DNA from: Methanobrevibacter wolinii SH
GTDB taxonomy: Archaea > Methanobacteriota > Methanobacteria > Methanobacteriales > Methanobacteriaceae
DNA: 64,000 nt
Assembly (NCBI RefSeq): GCF_000621965.1
Contig: NZ_JHWX01000012.1
Span: forward strand, 54,712-118,711
Direction: 5' to 3'
Part shown: piece by piece, positions 18,917 to 27,420 of the stretch
How the letters are laid out: every line of letters begins with the position of its first letter
How positions within the stretch are numbered: the stretch's first letter is position 1
Position numbers and translations under genes: made by a program
The notes under the pieces: generated by a model
Database searches by the model: none
What the model was told of the DNA's origin: nothing
The model's input: only the letters and a program-made list of their open reading frames with translations

Positions 18917-19435
18917 TTAATTAATATGATATTTATTTCTTAACTCTAAGAGATATTCTTCTTTAAAAGATACTTTAAGATGTTCCATTTTATCTAAAAT
19001 ATCAATAATATCCTCATGATTAATTATATCTTTTTTAATTCCATTATCTAATATCTCTTCAAAACTTAAACTGTCAATATTATATTTATTAAGGTAATCT
19101 TTAAAATCTTCAATATAACAACATACAAAAATTCCATTATTAACATATGCTTTTGCAAGTAAAGATGCTGAATTATCACCTAAATAATCATTACAACTTA
19201 ATTCCATGAAAATCTCAAATTCATTAGAAAAAACTTTAATATCCTTAACACTAATTACTTTATTTTTAATTAAATTATCTAATTTTTCTTTAACATATGG
19301 TTCTAATGATAACTCTTCATATATTAAAGGAGTAATAATCATATTAGAAAATTGATCTATTAAAACATCCTCAATATCTAATTTAATAAATAAAAACAAT
19401 ACATCATTAAGTAAATAAGCTGGTCTATTTTCCAT
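18917..19435 (-). CDS. PIN-like domain protein, third gene of the XRE-ImmA operon
   Basis: 172 residues from the ATG at 19435, chosen because GGGTGA lies six bases upstream; a GTG at 19444 is less likely. The layout fits the PIN fold: LLNDVLFLF at the N-terminus (Asp in the first strand), ITPLIYEEL (second acid), GDNSASLLAKA (third) and CCYIEDFKDYLNKYNI (fourth, before the last strand). PIN proteins are metal-dependent RNases and common toxins. It follows the ImmA-like gene by 5 bases. The acidic site looks somewhat divergent, so activity is unproven. Confidence 0.62.
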   Translation of the reverse strand: MENRPAYLLNDVLFLFIKLDIEDVLIDQFSNMIITPLIYEELSLEPYVKEKLDNLIKNKVISVKDIKVFSNEFEIFMELSCNDYLGDNSASLLAKAYVNNGIFVCCYIEDFKDYLNKYNIDSLSFEEILDNGIKKDIINHEDIIDILDKMEHLKVSFKEEYLLELRNKYHIN

Positions 19436-19440
19436 AAAGG

Positions 19441-20166
19441 TCACCCTTCATATTTATAAACAATTTCATCTTGAAAACCATCTAATAACATACTATTTCT
19501 TTTATCTTTAGATATAAGATGAGAATGATATGCTTTTTCAACTAGACGAACATAATTACCAACAACATGACGTGTACAATTAGTTTTTTCATAAATTGAT
19601 TTATCAAAACCTCTTAATTTTGCTTCATGAGTAATTTTAACATTTAATAATTTATCATACTCTTCTTGATTAACAAATTTATGTTGAAGCAATCTATAGA
19701 GTAAAGCTTGATGTGAAATCTGAAAATATTGTTCACAAACAATAGCATCATCTAAAGTCCATTTCTTAATATTATGAATTTTCATATGTTTTTTAAGACC
19801 TTCATAAGGCATTATTAAAAATGATGCAAAATTCTCAGCTTCAAGTTCTGAATCAGTTTCATCATCAAAATTACAAACTCTTAACTCATCAGAAAAGTTT
19901 TCATCATATAATAAATGATACATCTCATGACCAAGTGTAAATCTTTGTCTACCTAAAGATGTAGAAGAATTTATACCAACAATACTTTCATCACCATTAC
20001 GAATACACATACCACTAGTATAATCAGACATTGGGTAAAATATTAAAGTAGCTGAAGTAAAGCAAGATGGTATAATGTTAAATAAATCAATAGAAGAATA
20101 AGGACTAATATTTAATTCATCTCTTAATTCTACTGCAAGTGCATTTAATTCAATTAGACTTTTCAT
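19441..20166 (-). CDS. ImmA/IrrE-family metallopeptidase (COG2856)
   Basis: 241 residues from the ATG at 20166, where GAGGAGA gives good spacing; an upstream ATG at 20181 overlaps that site. The zinc motif HEMYH is at residues 80-84 in the context FTLGHEMYHLLYD, and ELEAENFASFLIMP (about 107-120) supplies the third ligand. This is the ImmA/IrrE pattern, proteases that cut or antagonise a partner XRE repressor. The start overlaps the end of the XRE gene by 17 bases, and the PIN-like gene follows after 5 bases. A C-terminal helical region extends beyond the catalytic domain. Confidence 0.88.
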   Translation of the reverse strand: MKSLIELNALAVELRDELNISPYSSIDLFNIIPSCFTSATLIFYPMSDYTSGMCIRNGDESIVGINSSTSLGRQRFTLGHEMYHLLYDENFSDELRVCNFDDETDSELEAENFASFLIMPYEGLKKHMKIHNIKKWTLDDAIVCEQYFQISHQALLYRLLQHKFVNQEEYDKLLNVKITHEAKLRGFDKSIYEKTNCTRHVVGNYVRLVEKAYHSHLISKDKRNSMLLDGFQDEIVYKYEG

Positions 20167-20521
20167 TTTGATTCTCCTCATTATCTTTTAAATCATTTAA
20201 AAAATCAATATTTAAGACAATTTTATTAATAGCTGCAATAGCTTCTAAATTTTTTACATCAACATTTTTAGAACGGAATGCAAAATTTAATGGGACATAC
20301 TCATCAGTCATTCCAAGAAGATACTCTCTAGAACAACCAAATAGAGTAGCTAATTTAATTAATGAATTTAAATTTAAAGATCTATTCCCAGATTCAACCT
20401 TTGCAACTGTACTCTGATTTACCCCCAAATAATCAGCGATAGTTGATTGATTAAGATTCTGAGATAGTCTTAATTTTTTAATCCTTTTTCCCATTTCTTT
20501 ATTTAACTTTCCATCTACCAC
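20150..20521 (-). CDS. XRE-family HTH transcriptional regulator
   Basis: 123 residues from the GTG at 20521. GGAGGT sits seven bases upstream, and the earlier TTG at 20536 overlaps that site. The helix-turn-helix (about residues 10-65) reads RIKKLRLSQNLNQSTIADYL, then GVNQSTVAKVESGNRSL, a classic lambda-repressor-like domain. The C-terminal 50 residues have no known fold and could be the target of the neighbouring protease. An inverted repeat flanks the promoter at 20554-20607, which suggests autorepression. Confidence 0.9.
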   Translation of the reverse strand: MVDGKLNKEMGKRIKKLRLSQNLNQSTIADYLGVNQSTVAKVESGNRSLNLNSLIKLATLFGCSREYLLGMTDEYVPLNFAFRSKNVDVKNLEAIAAINKIVLNIDFLNDLKDNEENQNEKSN

Positions 20522-20553
20522 AATTTCTACCTCCAAGTAGAACTAAATAATAA

Positions 20554-20607
20554 TTTGTCATAATAATATATAAATATTTCTAAAAATTTCTAAAAAAATA
20601 TGACAAA
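20554..20607 (-). promoter_or_regulatory. Inverted repeat TTTGTCATA ... TATGACAAA around the TATA box of the XRE operon
   Basis: Perfect 9 bp arms at 20554-20562 and 20599-20607. Between them, on the minus strand, lies a TATA-like TTTATATATT (complement of about 20564-20573). A dimer bound at both arms would block the promoter. XRE binding is inferred from position. Confidence 0.55.
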
Positions 20608-21099
20608 ATAAAAAAAATTAAAAAATTAAAATATTTAAAATAATTATTTTTAAAAAATAAAATAAATATTAAAGTTAAAAATAATACAAACATTAAATAA
20701 TAATTTATATAATATCATAATAATAAATTATTTATAAATAATAAAAATAAATAAAAATATTAATAATTTTATAAAATAAACAATTTATAAATATTTAAAA
20801 TAAAAAATAATTATAAAAAATTAATAAAACTAAATAATATTTTATATTCTATATTTAAATATAATATAAATATTTAAAAATATGTAATATAAGTAAATAA
20901 TTAAAATAAAAGTTTTAATAATAAAAATAAATTTAATAAATAAATTAAACTAAAAATTAATAGTTAATATTAAACTTAAAAATAAGAATTTTAAAAAATT
21001 AAAAATAAATTAAAAAATAATATTCCAAAATAAAAAAATTAGATTAAGTAAAAAGAAAAATAAAAGAAAAAGAATTAATATTAAAATTAAAAATAATTA
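20608..21099. other. AT-rich spacer, no gene seen
   Basis: About 490 bases of nearly pure A/T upstream of the XRE operon and downstream of a small membrane protein gene. Stop codons are frequent in all frames. No repeat or structured RNA is evident. Confidence 0.5.
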
Positions 21100-21471
21100 T
21101 TATTTCTTAAGAGCATGTGGAATAAATGAGATAAAACTTAAAATTCCAGAAACTAAAATAATCAATACATAAAGAATATTTATCTTATAAACTAATAAAG
21201 ATAAAATTCCACTGATTATTAAACCGACACTAAGAAAAACACATAATATTGCATCAGATCTTACAAAATCAGAAACTTTTCTTGATATAATATATAAAAA
21301 AGACAATACTATAAATATTACAATAGTATAAATTTTAAAATCATTTAAAGACTTGTAAACATAAACATCTAACAATAACATAATCATCAATAATAAAGAT
21401 GAAACATAAACAAGAACCTTTTGAAATGTGTTATACCCAGGTTCAGTTCTAAAAAATGTTTTTGAATTCAT
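21100..21471 (-). CDS. Small four-TM membrane protein, paralogue of the one at 51639-52016
   Basis: 123 residues. A short N-terminal cytoplasmic stretch (EPGYNTFQKVLVYVSSLLL) is followed by four hydrophobic segments at about 18-38, 46-62, 72-90 and 95-117, ending FIPHALKK. The 125-residue protein at 51639 has the same plan (DGYSNLQRYLVYLSSF ... VFIPHTLK) and an equivalent Asp-Ala-Ile motif (RSDAIL / RADAIF). No function is known. No ribosome binding site is visible. Confidence 0.75.
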   Translation of the reverse strand: MNSKTFFRTEPGYNTFQKVLVYVSSLLLMIMLLLDVYVYKSLNDFKIYTIVIFIVLSFLYIISRKVSDFVRSDAILCVFLSVGLIISGILSLLVYKINILYVLIILVSGILSFISFIPHALKK

Positions 21472-21553
21472 AAAAAATAGTTTAAATAATTAAATATTTA
21501 AAATTTTTTATTAAAATAATGATTAAAATTTTAAAAATTAAAAGAATAAAATA

Positions 21554-22066
21554 TTAATTAATATTCTTTTTAAAACCATTATTAATTTGATTAGCATAAT
21601 CACCTAATAAAGAGTAATGTTCAACATTTGAATATTCTAATTTAAATAAATCATATTCATCAATTAATAATTGATATTCTGTAAAAAATTTATTTAATGC
21701 ATCAGAATCAAAATTAGTAAATGAATTATTATTTGTTTTTTTCATTAATTCAAATTTAAACTCTGCAACTCTTAAATATTCCTCAAGTAACTCTCCAAAA
21801 ACTTGAAGTAAATATTTATAAATGTATTCATTCTTAAATACACCAGAAACATAAGAATAAAGTTCTTTAAAATTATCATATTCTGTTTGAATAACATACT
21901 CAGTTAATAAGAAACTATTAATATATGAAAAATTTTCATCAATTGATTTACGTGTATCATCATCACATATAACAAAAACTGCTTTTTTATCAACAGAATT
22001 AATTAATTTTTCATTAATATTAATTAAATTAATAATAGAATCTTTATAAACTTTACCATAATCCAT
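21554..22066 (-). CDS. Unknown acidic helical protein
   Basis: 170 residues from the ATG at 22066, preceded by GTGATTCTT; a GTG at 22075 belongs to that binding site. It is soluble, predicted all-helical, and rich in Tyr, Asn and Glu, with no Cys or metal motif and no family I recognise. It lies 82 bases upstream of the four-TM gene on the same strand, so they may be co-expressed. Confidence 0.65.
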   Translation of the reverse strand: MDYGKVYKDSIINLININEKLINSVDKKAVFVICDDDTRKSIDENFSYINSFLLTEYVIQTEYDNFKELYSYVSGVFKNEYIYKYLLQVFGELLEEYLRVAEFKFELMKKTNNNSFTNFDSDALNKFFTEYQLLIDEYDLFKLEYSNVEHYSLLGDYANQINNGFKKNIN

Positions 22067-22164
22067 AAGAATCACTTTTTAAATAAATAATATTATAAAA
22101 TTAATATTATTTAAGCTATTAAATAAATTAAGGAATGTATTCAAATAAATCTATAATAATATTT

Positions 22165-22232
22165 AAGAAAACAATAAATCATTCCTAAAACATACAACAG
22201 TATCTAAAGAAAACAATAAATCATTCCTAAAA
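22165..22232. repeat. 26 bp direct repeat, period 42 bp
   Basis: aagaaaacaataaatcattc followed by ctaaaa is present at 22165-22190 and 22207-22232, in the divergent spacer upstream of the DUF1848 gene. It may be slippage or a paired site. Confidence 0.8.
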
Positions 22233-22347
22233 TTTAAGAAAATAATAAAATAAAATAAATTTTCTTAATAAATCTAATATAATATTTAGAATAAAAGAAT
22301 ATTAATATTTTTATTATAAAAACAGATAAAATTAAAGGATAAAAATA

Positions 22348-23307
22348 ATGATATTAGATGTAAGTTCAAGAACAGATATACCTTCATTTTATTCAAAATG
22401 GCTATTAAAAAGATTTAAAGAAGGATATGTTTATGTTAAACACCCCATGTATCCAAATAAAATATCTAAATTAGAACTTGATAATAAATTAATAGATTGT
22501 GTTGTATTCTGTTCAAAAAATTATAAACCTCTTTTAAAAGATATTGATAAAATTACAAATAAGTTCAATACTTATTTTTTCTATACAATAACTGCATATG
22601 ATAAAGAAATTGAACCTAAAGTACCTAAAATAGATGAAAGTATTGATACACTTATTAAATTATCAAAAAAAGTAGGAAAAGAAAGAATAACCTGGAGATA
22701 CGATCCTATATTAATAACTGAAAAATATACAATTGAAAAACATAAAAAATGTTTTGAATATCTTGGAAGTAAATTATCACCATATATTGATAGATGTATT
22801 TTTAGTTTTGTAGATATGTATAAAAAATTAGAAAAGAATATGCATGAAATAATACCTTTAACTCAAGAAGATAAGAATATAATAGCTAAAAATTTAGGAT
22901 ATATTGCTAAAAAATATGATTTCATAATCCAAACATGTGCAACAGATTATAATTATGAAAAGTATGGTATAAAACAATCAGCATGTAGAGATTTAAATAT
23001 ACTTGGAAAAGCAAATAATATTAAATTTAGAAATCTAAAACATAAAGGAACAAGGCCAGGTTGTCATTGTATAGAAACTCGGGACATTGGAGAATATGAT
23101 AGTTGTTTAAATGGATGTAAATATTGTTATGCTAATAAAACACCAAAAAAAGCCGTTTTTAATTATAGATTCCATGATACTAATTCTCCATTATTACTTG
23201 GGCATGTGAAAAAAACATATGAAATAACAAAAGCAAATCAAAAATCATTTCTTAAAAAAGAATACCAAGAACTTAATAATAATTATACATTAGATTTCTT
23301 TAAATAA
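22348..23307 (+). CDS. DUF1848 family protein with a Cys-x3-Cys-x2-Cys motif
   Basis: 319 residues; AAAGGAT precedes the ATG. The N-terminus ILDVSSRTDIPSFYSKW and the motifs ITWRYDPI and CATDYNYEKYGIKQSAC are typical of DUF1848. Near the C-terminus is RPGCHCIETRDIGEYDSCLNGCKYCYA, where C253, C257 and C260 form the cysteine pattern used by radical SAM enzymes to bind a 4Fe-4S cluster. The motif is C-terminal here, unlike classical radical SAM proteins, where it lies near the N-terminus. The role of the family is unknown to me. Confidence 0.85.
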   Translation: MILDVSSRTDIPSFYSKWLLKRFKEGYVYVKHPMYPNKISKLELDNKLIDCVVFCSKNYKPLLKDIDKITNKFNTYFFYTITAYDKEIEPKVPKIDESIDTLIKLSKKVGKERITWRYDPILITEKYTIEKHKKCFEYLGSKLSPYIDRCIFSFVDMYKKLEKNMHEIIPLTQEDKNIIAKNLGYIAKKYDFIIQTCATDYNYEKYGIKQSACRDLNILGKANNIKFRNLKHKGTRPGCHCIETRDIGEYDSCLNGCKYCYANKTPKKAVFNYRFHDTNSPLLLGHVKKTYEITKANQKSFLKKEYQELNNNYTLDFFK

Positions 23308-23380
23308 ATCAAGACTTTGTTGAAATCTTATTTTTATGATGTCTTTGACATAAAAAAGACCTTATCTTCAAATAAATCAA

Positions 23381-23484
23381 GGTTTTGTTGAAATCCTTAA
23401 AAATTTTTATAATAAATTTCTTAAAAATTAATTTTCAAGTATTAACTAAGTTTAAATTTTTATAAAAAATAGTTTTAAACAGCC
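23381..23484. mobile_element. Short inverted-repeat element (MITE-like), copy B
   Basis: About 104 bp from ggttttgttgaaat to agttttaaacagcc, just after the DUF1848 gene. The core (attttcaagtattaactaag then tttaaatttttataaaaaat) is nearly identical to copies C and D. An extra left-end sequence, taaataaatcaagactttgt at about 23303-23322, repeats the left end and its flank 68 bases upstream, as if two insertions or a tandem end were present. It is noncoding. Confidence 0.65.
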
Positions 23485-23507
23485 ACTTAAATTAAAAAAA
23501 ATAAGAA

Positions 23508-24359
23508 TTAAATTAAAGGATTAGGAATATTATCATTATTTAAAGGATAATTTTCATTATTAGAGGGAGGTTTATTAATAAATTTTAATCTATTATCAAG
23601 AAATTCTCTTCCAATATCACTTGCTGCAAAGATAGGAACTTTTGAACCAGAATAATAAGGTTTAAATTTATTTGCATAATCTCTAATATTCTTAGAAGCA
23701 CAAGCAGTTACAACATCTGCATCATGAAATATTTTTTCTACATCATCCATACTAATTCCTGTTGTATGCGCAACAAAGACATAAACATTAACATCATTAG
23801 GAAGTGGATAATTTCTAATTTCATTAATTACAGGTGATGGTAAAGTTGTAATTGCAATATTTTTATATCCTCTTTTAATAGCTAATTTTAAACCTTTTAT
23901 AGGATTAAGCTCAGCAGTTTTAGGATTTATAACATTTTCATATCCCACACCTTCAATAACTTCAGGAATTGGAGTTGTACTTATAAGAGCAGAAACTCTT
24001 CCACCTACTGCTTGAATTAAATTAGGATTAGTCATAATAAGAGTACCTACACCTTCACATACACCAACAACACAATCAATTTTACCTAATTCAAAATTTG
24101 TTTTAAGAATTTCACTAATTCCAAAAGACATCATATCTGGTAAATCAAGGAGTCTTTCTGGAGTACACATACCAAATTCTCTTATTCTACGTTCTATATT
24201 TCTTTTAATAAATTCCTTATCAAATTGATCAACATTTTCTATTTTTTTAAATATTGGACAATAATCAATATTAGGTTCACCAATAGAGACCACTTTACCA
24301 TTTTTAATAATAACTTCAGTTTTACCTAAAGCTTCTATAATGTGCATATCCTCTACCAT
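23508..24359 (-). CDS. Methanogenesis marker protein 8 (DUF2099)
   Basis: 283 residues, close to the usual length apart from an Asn/Pro-rich tail. It begins MHIIEALGKTEVIIKNGKVV and contains FGMCTPERLLDLPDMMSFGI, GVGTLIMTNPNLIQAVGGRV and ADVVTACASKNIRDYA, which I recognise from the marker 8 family. The family is restricted largely to methanogens; the biochemical role is not established, though Cys65 and Cys214 or so are conserved-looking. The start at 24359 is kept; an internal ATG four codons later is also possible. Confidence 0.88.
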   Translation of the reverse strand: MVEDMHIIEALGKTEVIIKNGKVVSIGEPNIDYCPIFKKIENVDQFDKEFIKRNIERRIREFGMCTPERLLDLPDMMSFGISEILKTNFELGKIDCVVGVCEGVGTLIMTNPNLIQAVGGRVSALISTTPIPEVIEGVGYENVINPKTAELNPIKGLKLAIKRGYKNIAITTLPSPVINEIRNYPLPNDVNVYVFVAHTTGISMDDVEKIFHDADVVTACASKNIRDYANKFKPYYSGSKVPIFAASDIGREFLDNRLKFINKPPSNNENYPLNNDNIPNPLI

Positions 24360-24470
24360 TACTTACACAACCTGAAAGTTAATAATATATAATAATATAA
24401 AAATTATTCTAAATATATTTTAATTTTATTATTAATAAAATAAGATAATATAAAAATTAAAAAAATCCTT

Positions 24471-24541
24471 AAAAAAACCCAATAAATAAAAAAACACAAA
24501 AAACAAAAACAAAATAAAAAAAACCCAATAAATAAAAAAAC
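24471..24541. repeat. Direct repeat in the spacer downstream of HAD paralogue 2
   Basis: aaaaaaacccaataaataaa with a trailing aaaac occurs at about 24471 and about 24517, and a degenerate third unit (aaacttaataaataaaa) follows near 24558. Low-complexity duplication. Confidence 0.65.
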
Positions 24542-24579
24542 AAAATAAAATAAATAAAAAAACTTAATAAATAAAAAAA

Positions 24580-25191
24580 TTATAAATCTAAAAGCTCACA
24601 AGGAGAGTTAACTACTTTTAAAACATAATCATCATTATAATCTTCATCTTCACCCTGACCCCATGTTACAATAGCAACATCAATTCCAGAGTTTTTAGCA
24701 GTTATAATATCAGTTTTCCTATCACCAATATAAATTATATCCTTTTTATCATAAGAAACATTATTTAATATTTTTCCTAAAACACTAGGATCTGGTTTAA
24801 ATGGTTCACCAAGAATATGACCAATAATAAATTTAAAATCAATACTTGGAAATAGTTTTTTAGTTAATAAATCTAGTAAATATTGTATACGATTTGAACA
24901 AATTGCAATTTCACAATTTGAATTAGTTAATTTATTTAATAATTCATATATTCCTGGATAAGGTTTAGTATGAACATTAGAACTATTTTCATAGATTTTT
25001 TCATAAGTTTCAAGTATTTTCTCATCAGATCCCATTTGACTTATAAAATCATTAAAATTAAGATCTTCAATATTTTCATATTGAAATATTGGTAAATTAT
25101 GTATTTCTAAAGCTTTATTGTATGCAATAACAGAATCTTCAAATGTATTAACTAATGTTCCATCAAAATCAAATATAAATAATTTTTTCAT
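24580..25191 (-). CDS. HAD-superfamily phosphatase, paralogue 2 of 4
   Basis: 203 residues; GGTGATTAT precedes the ATG. It has FDFDGTLVNT (Asp8, Asp10), CSN, FKPDPSVLGK (motif III Lys) and GDRKTDIITAKNSG (motif IV), a complete catalytic set. The C-terminus VVNSPCELLDL carries the shared tail of this paralogue set. It lies 73 bases downstream of paralogue 3, in the same direction, so the two are probably co-transcribed. The cap differs most among the paralogues, which usually means different substrates. Confidence 0.88.
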   Translation of the reverse strand: MKKLFIFDFDGTLVNTFEDSVIAYNKALEIHNLPIFQYENIEDLNFNDFISQMGSDEKILETYEKIYENSSNVHTKPYPGIYELLNKLTNSNCEIAICSNRIQYLLDLLTKKLFPSIDFKFIIGHILGEPFKPDPSVLGKILNNVSYDKKDIIYIGDRKTDIITAKNSGIDVAIVTWGQGEDEDYNDDYVLKVVNSPCELLDL

Positions 25192-25264
25192 ATAATCACC
25201 GAAAAAAATAGATTATTAAATAAATTAAAGTTTAAAAACAGAAAAGTTCTAAAAAAATTAGATA

Positions 25265-25903
25265 TTATAAATCTAAAATTTCTAATGGATTATTAATAAT
25301 CCTTACAGGATAATTACAATGAGGTGCAATATCATCTGTTTGACCCCAAGATACTAAAACCATATCAATAGATGCATTTTGAGCAGTTAAAATATCTGCA
25401 CTTCTATCACCAAAATATAAAACTTCATCCATACTAATATTTTCACTTTCAGCTATCTTAAATAGTTTATATGGATTAGGTTTAGATGGTTCATCTTTAA
25501 CATAACCAATAACCTGTGAAAATTGAATATCTGATAAAAGAGAATCTACAAGAAATTCAAGTAATTCTTGATCACGATTAGAACATATTGAAAGGCTAAT
25601 TCCCCTATTTTTTAAAGTTTTTAAAACTTCTTTAATTCCTGGATACAATTCAGTATGCCTATTTGCTCCTTTTAAAAAATTATTTTTATAAGCAAGTTGT
25701 AATTTTGGAATATCCTCTACATTAACTATATTTTTTAATGATTTTATAAAATTTCTAAAATCTAAATAATTAATATTATCAAGATTACTAAGAGCTAATG
25801 TTGGATAATTATATTCAATTAATGCTTTATTAAATGCAATTAATGAGTCTGCAAATGTATTTGCAATTGTTCCATCAAAATCAAAAATATAAGCTTTCTT
25901 CAT
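25265..25903 (-). CDS. HAD-superfamily phosphatase, paralogue 3 of 4
   Basis: 212 residues. Motifs are FDFDGTIANT, CSNRDQE, SKPNPYKLFK and GDRSADILTAQNAS, so all four HAD motifs are present. The tail INNPLEILDL matches the other paralogues. GTGGTTTT precedes the ATG. The first gene of a probable two-gene unit with paralogue 2, divergent from paralogue 4. Confidence 0.88.
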   Translation of the reverse strand: MKKAYIFDFDGTIANTFADSLIAFNKALIEYNYPTLALSNLDNINYLDFRNFIKSLKNIVNVEDIPKLQLAYKNNFLKGANRHTELYPGIKEVLKTLKNRGISLSICSNRDQELLEFLVDSLLSDIQFSQVIGYVKDEPSKPNPYKLFKIAESENISMDEVLYFGDRSADILTAQNASIDMVLVSWGQTDDIAPHCNYPVRIINNPLEILDL

Positions 25904-26151
25904 AAAACCACTTTAAAATTAATAATTAATAATTATATTTAAAAATAATATTTAATATAATTAATGAATATTAAATTCTAATTTTAATAATAAAGACAAA
26001 AAGCTACAAATATACTAATTAAATAATAAAAAACTTAAAACACGTAAAAAAAACATTAACTAGAAAAAACTCACAAAAATAATATAAACTAAAAAAATAA
26101 TAAACTTTAAAAAAAGTAAAAATTTTAAATAAAATAAACAAAATTAAACTT

Positions 26152-26775
26152 ATGAAAAAACTATATATATTTGACTTTGATGGAACCTTAGTTAACTCAA
26201 TCTACGATTCAATATATTGTGTAAATAAAGCTTTAAAATTATGTGGTAAACCTACATATAAAAAAGATTTAAAAACATTATACTATCAAGATTTTAGAGA
26301 TTTTCTAAAAGATAATGATGCTGGAAAAGAAACAGAAGTATATACAATATATAATAAAATATATCAAGAATATGAAAAACCAAATACATTCCCTTATAAT
26401 AATATAAAAACCGTTTTAAAGGAATTACAAAATAAAAACATTACTTTAGCTATATGTTCTAATAGAGAAGAAAAGTTCCTAAAATATTTTACAAAAAAAT
26501 TATTCAAAGACATAAATTTTAAATATATTTCAGGTTATAAAAAAAATATCCCAGATAAACCAAACCCATATAGATTAAATGAAATTATTAAAAAAGAAAA
26601 TATTAAAAAAGAAGAAGTATTATACTTTGGAGATAAAGATGCAGATATAAATGCAGCAAAAAATGCAGGGATAGATATGGTTCTTGTAAAATATGGTCAA
26701 GGAAATATAAAAGATTATGAAAATACATATCCAATAAAAATTATAGAAACACCTATAGAAATTTTAGATTTATAA
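26152..26775 (+). CDS. HAD-superfamily phosphatase, paralogue 4 of 4
   Basis: 207 residues. It carries FDFDGTLVNS, CSNREEK, DKPNPYRLNE and GDKDADINAAKNAG, and ends IETPIEILDL. In motif III and the surrounding residues it is closest to paralogue 1 (DKPNPYRLN in both), although it is physically nearest to 2 and 3. No Shine-Dalgarno sequence is seen, so translation may be leaderless. It is unusually Lys-rich. Confidence 0.87.
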   Translation: MKKLYIFDFDGTLVNSIYDSIYCVNKALKLCGKPTYKKDLKTLYYQDFRDFLKDNDAGKETEVYTIYNKIYQEYEKPNTFPYNNIKTVLKELQNKNITLAICSNREEKFLKYFTKKLFKDINFKYISGYKKNIPDKPNPYRLNEIIKKENIKKEEVLYFGDKDADINAAKNAGIDMVLVKYGQGNIKDYENTYPIKIIETPIEILDL

Positions 26776-26949
26776 GTAAAATTAAACCCATTTTAAATTT
26801 TAAGCTTTTAAACCATATTACTTTTAAATCAAAAATAAATTAAATTTAAAAGATTTTTAAGAAGTCTTAAATCTATTTAATATAAATAAATTATAAAAAT
26901 TTATAAAAAGATAAAACTTATAAAATATTATTAAGTAGAAGGTGAAATT

Positions 26950-27354
26950 ATGACATCAAGAGAAATAGGTTCATATTTAACCATTAAAAAAGAATTTTCT
27001 GGAGAAACATTAAAAATAGAGGAGAATGACATTAAACTACAAAAAAGATCAGATAATGTAATGATAATCCATTATAAAGCACCGATGTATAAAACTATTG
27101 AATTAGAAATGTTTTTTGAAGATTTTAATCCTACAGAAATATTAACATTTGATATTGGGGGAACTGGAGAAATTGATGTGAAATATAGAGGATTAATAGA
27201 TGCTAAAGATGATTTTCTACCTAAATATTATGACCATAAAATATTATTACTCCAAGAATCAAGATGTAGAAAGATAAATTCAAATGATATTAAAAAAACA
27301 TCCACATTTATACCAAATTATACAATAAGTAAAGGTAAACGAAAACATTCTTAA
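26950..27354 (+). CDS. Unknown small protein
   Basis: 134 residues; GGTGA sits before the ATG. It is predicted mixed alpha/beta, with a stretch TILTFDIGGTGEIDVKYRGL-like in the middle and a basic C-terminus (SKGKRKHS). No membrane segment or Cys pair is present. The same-strand YgjP-type peptidase gene follows 66 bases later. I recognise no family. Confidence 0.7.
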   Translation: MTSREIGSYLTIKKEFSGETLKIEENDIKLQKRSDNVMIIHYKAPMYKTIELEMFFEDFNPTEILTFDIGGTGEIDVKYRGLIDAKDDFLPKYYDHKILLLQESRCRKINSNDIKKTSTFIPNYTISKGKRKHS

Positions 27355-27420
27355 ATCAGGAATATTTTAAAATTAAAAGATTTTATTTCTTTTAAAATTT
27401 TTTTAAATTCTAGTGATTAA

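Noticed and set aside
20150..20536. TTG start at 20536 for the XRE gene
   Set aside because: That codon is within the Shine-Dalgarno GGAGGT region of the GTG at 20521.
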